Assembly (NCBI GenBank): GCA_015178975.1
Contig: WHVD01000049.1
Location: forward strand, 518,478 to 582,477
Source of the DNA: Hysterangium stoloniferum
Lineage: Eukaryota > Basidiomycota > Agaricomycetes > Hysterangiales > Hysterangiaceae
Length of the DNA: 64,000 nucleotides
Direction: 5' to 3'
The translations under genes and the position numbers were made by a program. Positions 34,890-47,842 of the stretch are shown here, piece after piece. The notes beneath the pieces were generated by a model. The model did not search any database, had not been told where the DNA came from, and saw nothing but the letters and a program-made list of their open reading frames with translations. How positions within the stretch are numbered: position 1 is the stretch's first letter; the number at the start of each line of letters is the position of its first letter.

Positions 34890-35480
34890 AACTCCAATTT
34901 ACAACATCTATTAGAACATGCATTTATAATAAAAGTATTTTTGATTTTTTTCTCTCTAATAATTTCATGTGTGGCAATGCAACATTGTCTCAAAAACAGC
35001 CCAGACATTGTACAGATTTAACTTGTTGACATGTAATGTCTCATATACATACTTTGGCTACATGCTTTTCATACTCAACACTCACAAACTGCAAAATGTT
35101 GTCTCCTTCTGGCTCTTCCTTCAACTGACAGACTACATCCCAATATACAGGCTGCAAAATATTTTCAACACCAAGATCCTTATATGTAGCAAGTGTATTT
35201 GGTGACATCCCAGATGGCAGAATCTAATGCTTGTCCTTTCAAACCCAATGGTTATTAAACTGATCCCATCACTGGTCCAGCTCCTGTTGGATGAGCTCTG
35301 GCCATAACCAGTGTACCAATTCACTGTGATATATCAGTGCTAATAGTAAGATTATGAAGTGGAAATGACTTACGGTGGTGTACATCCATTGGATTATACT
35401 GTAAATACCTTCAACCAGCTTCCCAATGCACTTTCACATTGTTGCCCACTTGAGATGATATTGTAGCCATCCACACTCAA
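34890..35480 (-). pseudogene. Possible coding remnant, unknown
   Basis: The minus-strand translation has a coherent phrase (GVENILQPVYWDVVCQL, then EPEGDNILQFVSVEYEKHV) with flanking stops. No family recognised. It may belong to the same lost transposon as the neighbouring remnant. Confidence 0.3.
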
Positions 35481-35501
35481 TAGTTGTGTTGTGTACTGAT
35501 T

Positions 35502-36368
35502 CACTGGAGGCACCCCAATGTTTTGGAAGTTTAAAAACCTTCCAAAAATCCTAATCTTTGCAGGATAACCCAAAACTTTAAAAGTTATTTATCCACTAAA
35601 GTATATATATTTATATTGTTTGTTGTAAAATTAATATTTAATCAAATTCAGTTGATTAGGTATCACTCTGAAGAATGCAAAAATATGAATATTTATCCTA
35701 TATCTGACAAAATTTAGTCAAACAATCATCTGTAGATTATTCTTTTGGAATAAATTGCACAATGGGGATTGGTACTCCAGATAGTTCTGGTTAACTCTCT
35801 AAACCAACTAAATTCAAATTATATGAAATATATTTGAAAGTTTGCTTGTATACAACAGAATACATCATAACCCAAATATTAAGTCATAACCCAAATAATC
35901 TTGTGTAACTATACGTATCATTTGTGTGTATTTTAAAAGGGCATGCATATTTTAAAGATGAAATTTCAGGTAATTAAATATAAACTCATAGAATAAGTTG
36001 TCATGGCCAGAAGGAATAGACTCACTTAGAAAATATGAGGATTATTCAGTAAAATTTTGTATATTCAATAAAGTGTGACCATCCTCCTTTGGCCAACTTT
36101 TCTAAGAATTCTTTGAACTGATAAATTGTTTAAAAATTTTAAGTTTTAGTAGGATTTTCCAAAGTGGGAAATCATATCCAAAACCCTTGAAAATTTGTAT
36201 CAAGAAACTCTAACTGATGATGTTTCCTGAGATTTTCTAATACAAATATTTAAAGTTTTCAGATATGATTTTCCAGTTTGGAAAATCCTACTAAAACTTA
36301 ATTTTTTCAAAAATAGTAGGATTTTCAGAAGGTTTTCCAACTCCAAAAACCTTGGGGTGCCTCCAGTG
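35502..36368. mobile_element. CACTA-like non-autonomous foldback element 1
   Basis: Terminal inverted repeats CACTGGAGGCACCCCAA and its complement TTGGGGTGCCTCCAGTG, flanked by 3-bp duplication ATT (35499-35501 and 36369-36371). The interior has long inverted segments (for example CATATCCAAAACC.. and the AAGTTTTAGTAGGATTTTCC family) and no ORF. CACTR ends with a 3-bp duplication are those of the CACTA/EnSpm superfamily. Confidence 0.75.
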
Positions 36369-36471
36369 ATTATAAGAAATAATGTGCAGGGAGGCCATCT
36401 ACACACAACTCAGGTGAAAAAACCTCCCTAGGAATGATCAAACATCAGTAGAAAAGGATAAGATAAAGATA

Positions 36472-36845
36472 CACTGGAGGCATCCCAAGGTTTTTGGAGT
36501 TTGAAAACCTTTCAAAAATCCTAATATTTGGCCAAATTTCTGAGAATTATTTGAACTGATAAACTATTTGAAATTTTTAAGTTTTAGTAGAATTTTCCAA
36601 AGTGGAAAATCATATCTAAAAACTTTAAATATTTGTATCACAAAATCTGAGGAAACATCAGTAGCCAGAGTTTTTTGATACAAATATCTAAAGTTTTCAG
36701 ATATGATTTTCCACTTTGGAAAATCCTACTAAAACTTGAAATCTTCAAAACATTTATCAGTTCAAAGAATGCCTAGAAAAGTTGGCCAAATAGTAGGATT
36801 TTTGGAAGGTTCTCCAACTCCAAAAACCTTGGGGTGCCTCCAGTA
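36472..36845. mobile_element. CACTA-like non-autonomous foldback element 2
   Basis: 374 bp, terminal repeats CACTGGAGGCATCCCAAGG and CCTTGGGGTGCCTCCAGTA (last base changed), flanked by 3-bp duplication ATA. Almost its whole length can fold back. Same family as 35502-36368. Confidence 0.75.
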
Positions 36846-37169
36846 ATAGGATATTACAGTACCTTAAAGCATTTGTGATACTGAAGACTCCACCAGTCTC
36901 ACTCCCACAGTCTGTTGTTGTCTGAACAGGCATACCTGACTACCATCACTGCTGCTGTCCAATACTGCCATTGTGGCCTCTTACTATCATCCCCACTGCT
37001 GCTCAATACAGTGTCACTGGTAATGCCAGATACCAAATCTATGCAATCTCAGCCTAGCATGCACTACAATTGCAATCCTATGGGATTCAATCAATACAGG
37101 CACTGCCATGAGTTATCTTCCACTGTCTTTGGTATAATCACTGTTAATTTTTTTCTCTTTCAAATAACT

Positions 37170-37590
37170 GCTCATAGCATCCTCTGAGGATGAAAACATA
37201 AAGCAATGTATTATTGAATACCACTGATGTGGCATTACCAACTTTAAAGAACTCAGCAAGCTATTTCTTGCAGAGCATGGGATCCAGATAAGGTATGTCT
37301 ATTTATTTTATTTGATCCTCAGTTTTTCCTTTCATTAGTGAAGCAACTATTCCTCACCATCATACTCAGCTTGGCTTACAAGACAGTGGGGCTACAACAA
37401 AGGGTCTTCTGAATACCATGAAGTGGCAGCTTGTTCTTGACCAAATGGCTCAGGATCCTACAAGTCAACAAGGACCACAGGTGGTGAAGGAAGCAATCAC
37501 TGCAAGGACTGGGATTAACTTGACAAAAAAACCAAAAAAGCCACAGAATATCACAAAAAATATGAGCCCAATTTAGTAAGGAATGAGACA
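37170..37590 (+). pseudogene. Remnant of a helix-turn-helix transposase-like gene
   Basis: Two exons around an intron (about 37297-37341, TATGTC..TCATTAG). The reading includes DENIKQCIIEYH, GITNFKELSKLFLAEHG, HTQLGLQDSGATTKGLLNTM and VVKEAITARTGINLT, a helix-turn-helix pattern like the N-termini of integrase/transposase proteins. Three consecutive His codons sit where Arg would be expected, fitting CpG decay. Assignment is tentative. Confidence 0.4.
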
Positions 37591-37744
37591 GTGAGGTATA
37601 TCAGTATTCTCCTCGACCAAAGCTACAGTGGCATTCAAAGGTATAGTATGACAACTTGAGCATTGTTCACTAGTGGTGCTGACAATGAGCACAAAAGTAA
37701 AGACCTTGAACGGCACCGTAAATTTATTCAATGTGTTGCAGTGT

Positions 37745-38216
37745 TGTCACGAATGTACAAACTCAAATTTCGATAATATTCAATTTAATATTTCTTCGAC
37801 ATTTCTTCGACATTCCTTCGACTTTCTGACTCGATTTTCGACTCGACTTCTGATTCGACTATTCTTCGACAATATCTTCGACTTGTCTCAGGTTGATGTC
37901 ATTGATGATTTCATTTTGATATCATATTATCATCATAGGTAAATGATATATAGTATATAAGGGCAATGATAGGAATGAAGGAAGTCAGTCAGAAAACCTG
38001 TATTATATTGTATTATTACTGTATTACATAATCGTCGAACTTGTCCGAATCCTTCTTTGACTTATTTATTCGTGAGCCTCTGTGTCCTATCTTTGCCTCG
38101 TGCTTTATCAACAGGACGAATTAATACTTCATCGAATGAGGCATCTTTATTCAATATTGTTGAATATTCTTCAATTGTTTATTCAACTTTATTGAGTAAA
38201 ATTTGATTCATGACAA
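37745..38216 (+). mobile_element. Solo LTR, family E
   Basis: TGTCACGAATG to GATTCATGACA with an exact 5-bp duplication AGTGT (37740-37744 and 38217-38221). The 5' part is rich in TTCGAC repeats; a TATA-like GTATATAAGGGC occurs near 37952. Related to 58983-59411 (inverted) and to part of 56460-56670. Confidence 0.85.
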
Positions 38217-38269
38217 GTGTCCTATACCAAAGAGATGGGAAGTCTGCAACTTCAACCTCCCTCTTTCAT

Positions 38270-38593
38270 GTTAAAATAATCTGCTAGCCTGGTGATCACA
38301 GTATGAGGACTCTCTACTGTTGGAGTGTAGCCACTAAGAGTAGAGCAGGTAGATGCTAAACTGGTGATATAACTAGGCTTTCAGATGAGGGATCTACTCC
38401 TCATCTGAACTAACTACATATATACTAGAATACAGTACATGGTCTGTGCACTGGTCTGTGCACGAATGTGCTACGGATCTAGTGAACACTAAACTAAATA
38501 TAACAATCACATGTGTGAACTGGTTGGAACCTATACAGTCACAAGATGAGATATGAGATTACGATTAATCATGTTATTTATCATATTCTAACA
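38270..38593 (+). mobile_element. Solo LTR, family F, copy 1
   Basis: TGTTAAAATAATCTG to CATATTCTAACA, 324 bp, with an exact 5-bp duplication TTTCA on both sides. A second copy starts 7 bp further on. Confidence 0.8.
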
Positions 38594-38599
38594 TTTCAG

Positions 38600-38916
38600 T
38601 GTTCAAGGTAATCTACAAGCCTGGAGATCACAGTGCAAGGACTCTCTACACTGGGGAGTGTAGCCACTAAAAGTAGAGTGGTGTAGGTATTAAACCGGTG
38701 ATATTGCTAGGCTTCTAAATGAGGATCCTACTCCTCAGCTAGACTAACTATATACTACGTATATGGTCTGTGCACTGGTCTGTGCATGATGGCGTGCTAT
38801 GGATCTAGTGAACACTAAACTAAATATACAGAATCACATGATATGAACCAGTCGGATCTATACAGTCACAAGATGAGATATGAGATTAGACTAAGCGTGT
38901 ATCCCATATTCTAACA
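38600..38916 (+). mobile_element. Solo LTR, family F, copy 2
   Basis: TGTTCAAGGTAATCT to CCCATATTCTAACA, homologous end to end with the copy at 38270-38593. Flanks are TTCAG and TTCGA, an imperfect 5-bp duplication. Confidence 0.7.
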
Positions 38917-40179
38917 TTCGAAGGCTCATCACAGTCCATATGTAGTTTTTTTCGAGTCTGATAACATTTCATACAGAATAATTTAGGATTTATGTGTCTG
39001 TCTACGTTCAGTCTAAGTTGTGTTTACTCTATGGTGAGAAATTTTTATTCCCATCATTATGAACCGAGATGATGGCGCAGACAGATGGAATTCTGGTAGC
39101 GTCGCTTATTTACCGGATTCTATAAGTTTCCCAGAAATCTCTCACTGTGAACCGGCCTCTCTACGCATGTTCCACAAGAACTGCCGTTTTGGGGAGCAGT
39201 TACAAATTTGAACATGCGAATGTGGGGGTCGACGTATAATTAGTGCCGTGAACCCTGGACGATGTAAGCCTCTTAATTCTTGTAGATGAAATTCATTGAT
39301 CTCAAATAAGACGAGACATCGTTACTTCGGATGTGTACGCCATTATCGAAAGCCTCTGTTCTAAAGTAAACTATAACAGAATTAATTTGTACACAATGCA
39401 AACTAGGCAAAACTAAACAGTAGTGATGGGATAACTGAAGCTCACCAAACACCGAGGGAAGAATAATAGAGAGATATTTGCTCATAGATATAACAAAAAT
39501 AGCTGTAGGAATATTTCCAAATGATTCACATTGTGACTGCCTGCAATTGGAACAAGCTCGGCGCCTTAGGGAATACCAGAGGACTCTTAATTAGTTATGT
39601 AATCATCCTGTTCTTCCTCAGTTCCTGTGGTATTTCCACGAGAAATACACCGTGTTTATCAATTATATGATCCGGATGCAGTAAGCGTTATTGGTAATAG
39701 GCTTTCAGAGCACCTCCAACAGCGCATCTCACAGGAAGTCGGGGGCGTTCATCGGAACACAATGATTTTTCTTTGGCAGTAGCACCTTCGTTAATAGTCC
39801 GAAGGCGAATGGGGCAATTAAGTCGTACCGCCGGTGGTAGTTGGAAGCATTTACTTGCATTCAGCGTGTATTAACTTTCCCCCAGAATAACCTATTGGGA
39901 GAGTACTATGGCAATGAAAAGGTAATAAATTAGTGCAGTTTCTTAATAGGTAAAAGAGATGGACAATGTTTGAAACATTCATGTCGGAAAACTCTGAGTT
40001 CCGAGACTAGTATGTATGTATATCTTGTATGCAGCCGCCAAGTCGTACCATATCAGAATTCGCTGGGCATCGGCTTGGATGATTTATGTTCAAAAGTCTC
40101 GTAAAATTACAAGTTTATGGTATGGTCTTCAGGGGACGACTTTCCAATCCCTCAACATCCTTGTCTCACCTAACGTTAC
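38917..40179. other. Intergenic stretch without recognisable gene
   Basis: About 1.2 kb between the last solo LTR and the M20 gene. No coding domain, transposon end or RNA gene recognised. Confidence 0.4.
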
Positions 40180-42117
40180 CTACATTCCCACGCTTTTCTT
40201 TCGGTTCTCAAACGCACTTTTGACCTGTAGAACCCATAAGAACCCATCAATACACAAATTATGAGCATTACCTTCTGATAGAACTCATCATCGTGAATGA
40301 CCCTGAACCCCACATGCGCTAAAACTTTAGTAATGACGAGTGTTGCCTGGTGAGCTTCCTCTGTACGTGCCGCTGCAGTGAATAATGTGGTATGATTCCC
40401 TCCATTGGGCTGAGTTGGAATCGCTGAGCATATGACGATATATCAATGAAAGTTGCGGAAAAATTGTCATAACCCTACCGTATGATGGATGGATTGCGGG
40501 GACCGCTGCACATGAGACTAAATTATCTACGACGCATCATGGACACGCTGTTTCTTACTGTATGTTACGTTTCCCTGATGGAAGGTGTATCACAATCAGG
40601 AAATAGTGCAAATATTCACTCACAAAGTCTGTGCTCCCGCCAATGGCACCTTCAACTTTCGGGTCGGTTTTGACACCATACTTCTTGTCCCCGAGGTCCG
40701 AGAACTCCCTGGCTAAGCGAGACACTAAGTTAAAAAGGTAAAAAAAAACGTTGGATATACCCAGAATCTCATTTTGAGCGATGTCGTAATGCAACCTGCC
40801 CAGGGTCAAAGTCATTTTGGTGTCCGTCGCAAGTGCCGCAGCTCTGATTTTTTACACTTAGCCGCCAAGGATGTCATAAAATGAAGAATAACGACTGAAC
40901 TGCAAACATTTCAAGACTCTTTCTCTAAGTACTTCCGTCTCTTTGAAAGTAGGTGCTCGAATCATCCATCTCATTTTTGCATAATCAGGAATGACTACGC
41001 AGGGCATAATGAGACTAGGCAAACGACCATGAGATCAGTACCCACTGTTCGGTGCCCAATCTCGGCCCTCAACGATGCCATGGACGCGATGTGTAGGTTG
41101 GATCTGTTGGCGTAGAACAGATACGCTTGAGTATGCCAGGAATGCGGCATCCAATGCGTTCTGCGCTTCCCAAGGCGCAGCGGAAGCGTGTGCTCTAGGA
41201 TGCATTTTAGACAAATGCATTAATGATTGAATGATTCACGTACGTGTGTCCGTTGTATTCGACAGTTATAGGCTGGACCGCTTTACTTGGCCCTGACCCT
41301 GCAGTGTTGGCACCTCCAGGGCCAGGATGGGCCCTACAAAGGTGGTCAAGAGAATTTCTAAAGTGTTTAAAAATGTTTGTACATGAGACAAGCATCCATT
41401 CCTTCATAACCACCTCGCTCTATTAGGATGAGCTTGCCCCCACCCCCTTCTTCAGCTAAGCACAAATTCGTTGAGATGGATGTTTTTAATCATGCAGGGC
41501 GTGTCTGAGACTAACCCGGTGTCCCCAATAGCACAATTTCCCCAGGAACATTATGCTTTTGGAGCGCTGCTTTAATAGCCAAACTGATCCCCACACCTAT
41601 AATTGCAATCTACAGCTTTCGCATTAGTGCTTATCACAAGTGCAAATGAGTGAGTATCAACCAAATTATGACCACAAGCATGCCCAATACCAGGTAATGC
41701 GTCCATTTCGGAATTAACACCAATGACACGGCCACCGTTGCCATGTTTGAACGTCGCTCTCCAGGCGGTATCAAGGTTCAAGTAATGCTTGGTCACCGTG
41801 AACCCCTGGGAGGACATGAAAGCAGTCAACGTATCATGCGCGTACCTGCGTAGGTTCGATGTCTATTATTCGGGTCGAAAAGCTGCTAAAACGGCACTCA
41901 CTTTTCTTCGTACTTCAGTTCGGGATGATCTTGACGATCATGAGTTACAATGGCAATCCATGATTGAAAGCTTCAAATTACCGTGGATCTTCAGACTAAG
42001 TTGTTTTAGATCATTGTAAACTCCGTCGAGTTCGTCTTCGATCGTTTTCAAAACTTGGGGTTTAAAAATCTCATAATTTTCAGACTGAGTATATTGAGGG
42101 AGTTCCGTAGCCACCAT
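40180..42117 (-). CDS. M20-family amidohydrolase (PM20D2-like)
   Basis: Zinc-dependent metallopeptidase/amidohydrolase of family M20, like eukaryotic PM20D2-type dipeptidases; probably cytosolic. Spliced on the minus strand from ATG 42117 ([18 protein letters not shown]). Then [49 protein letters not shown] (the metal-binding Asp and GHACGHN), [122 protein letters not shown] and the end [10 protein letters not shown] with TAG at 40180-40182. About ten short introns; some donors are weak (TTG/GTTGAT near 41660). No premature stop. The order and motifs match the family closely. Confidence 0.8.
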
Positions 42118-43611
42118 TTTCGTTCTTCAAAGTACAACGAACGATGTGAAAGGTGAAGCGGGACCTTACATAAATCTGAATGAAGCGTGTCATTTGATTA
42201 CATATATGTTCCCACGAATGTCAAGACGAGAGAAATTCACCAACCAAATTATTAATATGAACAAAAAAGTAATAAATGAGAGCCGAAATAAAATGCGTGT
42301 GGTGCGTTTATCTAGACAAAATTCAAGACCACCATGGCCGTCGCCGAATGTATCATCTTGTCGTTTGTTCGTGACTCTGGGCAAGCGAATAGAGTTCTAT
42401 TACGTCACCACGGTTCTTTTGCCTGACCCGTGCTCAAGCCGGCGGAAGCGAAAATACATGAGGTCTCGGAAGGGTGGTGTAAAATTATAAGCGGAACTCA
42501 AATTTGCAGACTATCGAGTGCGAAATTGAGATGAGACGGGATGGAGAGGTATACAACATCGAATACAGTATATATATAATAAAGGAAAATAGGAGAGAAC
42601 AAATAAATAATGAGTGGCGCAAAGTGATCAAGCTTTGCCTAAGAAAATAACATCACGTGCGCCCTCTTTTTTTTTTTTTTTTTTTAATACATTTATATAC
42701 CGCGTCGCATAACTAAGATACATAGCGGTTGGGAGAAAAGTACCCTAATGGTAGGTGGGGGCGGCAAGATGTGTATGTAGCTGGTTGGTATCCATCGTAG
42801 ACACGTAGCTCACTCGGAACTTCTTACCACCGTAGCATAGTTTTTGCTGGGGGCCTTTCCACCCCCTAGCCGCAGTTAGCCATTGTTGCTTGAAGCGGGA
42901 TACAAATATAACAAATAAAAATAAAAATAAAAAATAAAAAATAACATCACATGCCTCCTTCAGAGAAAATGAACAAACTAATTTGTCCAAATCAAAATGT
43001 AGAAACGTTGACGCTCGTAGAAACATATAGCGCTCGTGGGCAAAATATCACGTCAAGTCACACGACCAAATTTACTTACACAAAGGTCGGCGCATGAAGA
43101 GCCGGTGGAGCCGTGTCAGCAACTTTTGATCGCATATCACAAAAGTTGTAGAACGAACTACGCGTCAACGTTGGGACAAAACGCCCCTACCCTATTTAGT
43201 AAACAAAGCACTAGACAGTGCTACGAAACTCAAAAGATTTTCAACATCGGTCATCATTTTCCAAAACAGCAACAATAAATAAGGCGTCTCGTGAGCAAGG
43301 ACTTGGCGGAAAGAAATTAAGCCTTGCAGAATTCAAAGAGAATTTATGGAATTGACAAATTCCAGTTCCACGTTTTTGGTAACGCCTCGGTATGCACCTC
43401 TTACCGGACGGCTATCTTAATTAGATGTAATTTACAGTGGGGTGAGTATGGTGTACAAACGAGGATTGATATTTTTCAAACGAGGCAAGGCAGTGAGCTG
43501 GAGAGCGATGTCTAAGCGTTCGCAATGGACTCGAGAGTCGTGCTCCACTTCGCGACTTTAGGGTGAGCTTGCACCTGTGAACGGCGTTAGTAAATGGTAG
43601 ATAAGTTGAGG
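42118..43611. other. Intergenic stretch
   Basis: About 1.5 kb upstream of the M20 gene and downstream of PIF1. The only notable item is a poly-T run of about 22 at 42664-42686. No gene recognised. Confidence 0.45.
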
Positions 43612-45847
43612 TCAAACTATTACTTTAGCAGCGTCAAATCCATATACTTCAAGTCCTTGCAGCGAAGTAGCACGCGACAATGCAACGTATGCCTGGCCTA
43701 TAACAGAATCCATGAGGGCCATGTGACACCTATCGAAGGCAGACCACACACCTTTCTCAAAGACTTTATTAAGATCAACCTTGACTCGTTCAAGAGTTTG
43801 TCCCTGAGATTTATGTATTGACATTGCCCAAGCAAGAATCAACGGAAGCTGCGTAAGATAGTAAATCAAGCGTGTCACAATTACATCGCAACACTCACTT
43901 GTGATCTGCTGGCCTGTACTTCTCCACTGGGTAGCTCAATCTTCCACGTTTCTGGAGAAATGGTGACTTCTCGATATTGTCCTGGTGCCCCTTGAATCCC
44001 GAACCTGACGACGGGAAACATATTACCACCAACACCTGCGCTGTTGGGTTTAACTTTCCCTGTAACCGGATCTTCTTCCTTCACCCCGCTCGAACTTTCA
44101 AACTTAATTATTCTACCCATGCTACCATTCACAAGCGTGTCGTCAATGTTCTTAATGAGCATCACTTGTGAGTCGATTTTGAGTTGTAGGACTGCTGGTG
44201 CCATTAAGTTCGAGAGCTGTTTATCGCGTATATCTTTATCTGCATTGCCGGTATCTGAAGCTCGGTAGGTGTGTGTTTCACCTCGCAAACTAGATATTCG
44301 TCCCCGATTAGCACGATCGACATCCTCACGACGGGGATATCTGTCATTAGGTCAGCATTTGATTCAATAACGTTGCATTGTGATGTCAGGTAAGTAATCG
44401 CGTTCTTCTCATTGTCCGTTGGACATCGAAGTGAGCTGAGTTTACGAAGATATTTCATCATAGAGAGGGAGGTTGAAAATGGATGCCTGGAAAGGACTCA
44501 CAGTTCTGTAGGCTCAATGCCATCCTCATAACGCACTGGACGACTTAATGATTGAAATCTTCGAATAGATGCTTGTGTTAGACGACCGAAGCGCATCTCG
44601 TTCAGCATATCAACGAATTCTATAAAATAAAGATGGAGTTCTGAATTCTATAAGTAGTGGGTAGACCCACCTTGGTCCTTCTGACGGAAGACCTTCGTGA
44701 GATTGAAAGTACGCTGAATACATTCGCCCCATTTTTTAGCTTCAAACGCAAACTTCACTTGGCCACCCTTGACAACTGGTGGAAGTTGGAAAAAGTCGCC
44801 ACATACGATGAGCTGAATTCCGCCAAAGGGCTTATTGTTCTTTCGTAGGATACACGCGATAGTTGCAAGTTTGTCAAACAAGTCGCCTTCCACCATGGAA
44901 ACTATAACGTTCTGAGCTGCGTGAAATGCCCCAAAGTACAATAGGGCTAACCTTCGTCTATAATCAATACTTGTGATCGCAACCAACGTGTGGCAGCCTT
45001 TCTATTCTTTTTTATTTTTGTTGCAAGGTGTTCTGAATTCTCCAGACCCAGGCCTATCCCACCAAAGGAGTGGAGGGTAACCCCGCCGATATTACACGCA
45101 GCAATGCCTGTAGAAGCTGTTATAGCAACAGCGTCATCGCTTTTGCGGAATTTTTTGCGGAGAGCTTTAATGATTTCGCGAAGGAGAACGGACTTCCCGG
45201 TTCCTATATGCGCTGTAAGTACGACCCACATATACAGTATGGATATTTGACTCACCGGCGGACCCGGTGAAAAAGACATTATTACCCGCCTCCACAAGTT
45301 TGAGAATTTGTTGTTGCTCGTTGCTCAGAAAGACACGAGCAACACTCGTTGATGTCTCATCTTCGGCGACATATGCACGAGGGACTATGGATGCTGCACC
45401 AAACGACGACGAAGAAGCCACAGGCATGCCATGTGCCGGTGCTGGCTTCGGCTGCTCTCGTCGTTCCCGATTGGCGTCAGGTTGTGTCCACGTCGAAGGT
45501 AAGACGCGTTTCTTCGCCAAAGGCTCTGCAGAACGACTCTGAGGGTCTGAGGATCGTTTTTGGGGTACAGTTGTTGAGGAAGCAAGAGCAGCCTGTGAAC
45601 TTTGGCGAGTACCCTCCAGTGCAGCCTGGATACGGGCCAAACGCGCGTCATATCCCGTCAAAGCTGGTTTGGGGTGAGCCGGACGTTCTGGAGATGGTGG
45701 CCATTCGATAGGCACAGAGCTCTGACTGTTGGTAAATTGACTCTGGGTGTGAGGCTGAGATCCAGACCAATCGCGTTTGACAGCTCTCAGGCCAGAAGCA
45801 GGTTGATTATTAGGGCTAATACCATTAATTTCACGAAGTGGCGGCAT
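43612..45847 (-). CDS. PIF1: PIF1-family DNA helicase
   Basis: 5'-3' DNA helicase of superfamily 1B, acting in nucleus and mitochondria on G-quadruplexes, telomeres and replication barriers. The start is ATG 45847 ([14 protein letters not shown]), with a disordered basic N-terminus of about 170 residues. Then [23 protein letters not shown] joins [10 protein letters not shown] across an intron (Walker A), followed by [24 protein letters not shown]+[12 protein letters not shown] (Walker B, split by an intron), [56 protein letters not shown] and [20 protein letters not shown]. It ends AKVIV at 43612. All helicase motifs are present with no stop or frameshift. The unstructured N-terminus and single-domain layout fit a host PIF1 rather than a Helitron helicase. 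Confidence 0.9.
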
Positions 45848-46700
45848 GTTAAATTTTAAACTAATTCAAGGATCAGTACTGAGAAAGCAATGAAGGAGAA
45901 CAAAGATAGACGCAGTGTGGGCTTATGTAAGTATTGTTTTGATGGAAAGTCATGTGATCGTGTTTCTCGTGTGAGCTCCGCCGAGTGCTCATTGGACAGA
46001 GTCACATACTTGGATTCTTCATTAAGTTAAAAACACGGACAGAATCTGAGCAGTGTTTATACATTTAGCATTGTTCGATGGCTTCCTTAAAGCCCAATTA
46101 ATTTTGCAACTGTCCCGTCTTTCAGGGAACCCATTGCTATAATCTATCATATTGGATATGGCCCGAGGAAGTTAAACTATGGATTGGTCGAAAAGATTTA
46201 CTTGCGTAGTATGTTGATATCATATGCATGCTGGTCATCGCCCCATGCGATTACCCGAATATTCAATCCAATCAATTTATTAGGTCAATGCGAAAAAGGA
46301 AATCGTAACTGGTGATGTTATATAGATATAAACAATAATAAAAAAGAGCACTAGAGAAAATTATCCCGTCAAGTCGAGACATATATGCTATAGAGTCCGT
46401 CCGAACAAACAAACCAATAAAAGTTATAGATAGAAGGCGAAATCAAAGCAAAATAGTCCAGGATATTTACAGATACTGTGTATCTCCAAACATTTTTTGG
46501 GGTGTGTTGAGAGGGGACGAGGGGGTGGACCACATCAGTACGAGGCGCACATGTGATTTAGGATGTGTTACGTGCATAGCTACACAATGTGAGCAACCAC
46601 TAGGAGTGGGAATCCCGAGGCGACACTGAGCATTAGGAAACAGGACCGGGCAGTACGTTTGGAATCGTTACATCGGATGAAGAGCGTTGCACCCGATACA
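45848..46700. other. Intergenic stretch
   Basis: About 0.85 kb between PIF1 and the next minus-strand gene; AT-rich, probably the PIF1 promoter. Nothing else recognised. Confidence 0.4.
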
Positions 46701-47842
46701 TCACGAGTCGTATTCTGCAATACGATTTGTGTATACTTTTATTAGTTCTTCGGTGCGCTCTTTGATGGTATGAGGGTCTTCTTTCCAATTGTATGCAGAG
46801 ACAGGGGGGAGAGATTCTAAGATTTTGGTGTCCTAGTTATTTATAAATATTGGTCATGTGAGGTAGTCAATGTGATGGATGTGTCTACTTACTATTAACA
46901 CCTTCCGCGAAGGGATTATAGACATAGAGAAAGCATCAGCGATATAACTGCCTTCTAACCACATGAATTGCCATTTGTTCATTTCCAGGGCTTTGAGGCT
47001 GCTAATATTTTGATGAATACAGGACTGTGAACATATCTGTTTAAAAAATAAACGTCGCGGGGTTAAGAAGGGAGGACACACTTCTAGGTCGACAAGGTGA
47101 AATTGCGAGGCATTCAAGAGGTGATCAAGCGCATTTTTTACGCCGGCCACATTTTCGACTAGCTCTGAAAGTTCAGATTTTTTACAGTGTGTTATTACCA
47201 TATTACGCACGGATATGGCAATGAGTTGTCTCCTTCACAATGTGAGCCCCAACTGACTGAAGAAGACGGCGGGGATAAATTTCATTACTCATTCGGAGGG
47301 CCTGTGCCATGTATGGAAACCACAAGCGTAATGAACACTGGGTGTCCTCGTCTTCAACGTGACTTGCTTTGGAGTTGAAAAAATAGCGTCCGCGAGATAT
47401 GGTGTCATAGAGGGCCAAAATACTTGAAGGCGGCAGGGGTTTATACGGTCGCGGTATATCATCGGGATTAAAATTTTCGACAACAGGATCCCATTCAGGA
47501 CAGGGGTCTAGTCTAGCTCTTCTCCATAAAGCCTTTGAAGTGGCAAACCGTTCTCTGCGTACAGCAAGACTGCGAACAAAAGTAAGTTTCGGAGTTCCAG
47601 AGCGAAATAAAGTATACTAACTCTATAATTGCAGAAGCATCTTCTCCGAATATTCTTCGAAAAATATGCTGACTGAGTGAATAGAAGAGACGCGACACGC
47701 TTGGAAGAACAACGAATGCATTCCATTGCGGCGAGGGAAGGTGAGTTATTGCCTGTTGCAAATATTGAGCAAAAATATCGATTACGATATCATAAACTAG
47801 CTCTGCTGGCAGCGTTTCTCGGTGAGCTGATGGAGGTCCCAT
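46701..47842 (-). CDS. Hypothetical protein with F-box-like N-terminus
   Basis: The spliced frame starts MGPPSAHRETLPAELVYDIV, where LPAELVYDIVIDIF resembles the first helix of fungal F-box proteins, followed by FVVLPSVSRLFYSLSQHIFR. After an intron (GTTAGT..CGCAG) it continues SLAVRRERFATSKALWRRA, DDIPRPYKPLPPSSILALYD, CSLRLWFPYMAQALRM. A 51-bp intron (GTGCGT..TTTCAG near 47200) keeps the frame into ALDHLLNASQFHLVDLE. A last intron (GTAAGT..AACTAG) leads to ESLPPVSAYNWKEDPH and a stop at 46701. The role would be substrate selection by an SCF ubiquitin ligase if the F-box is real; the leucine-rich or other substrate domain is not recognisable. Confidence 0.6.
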
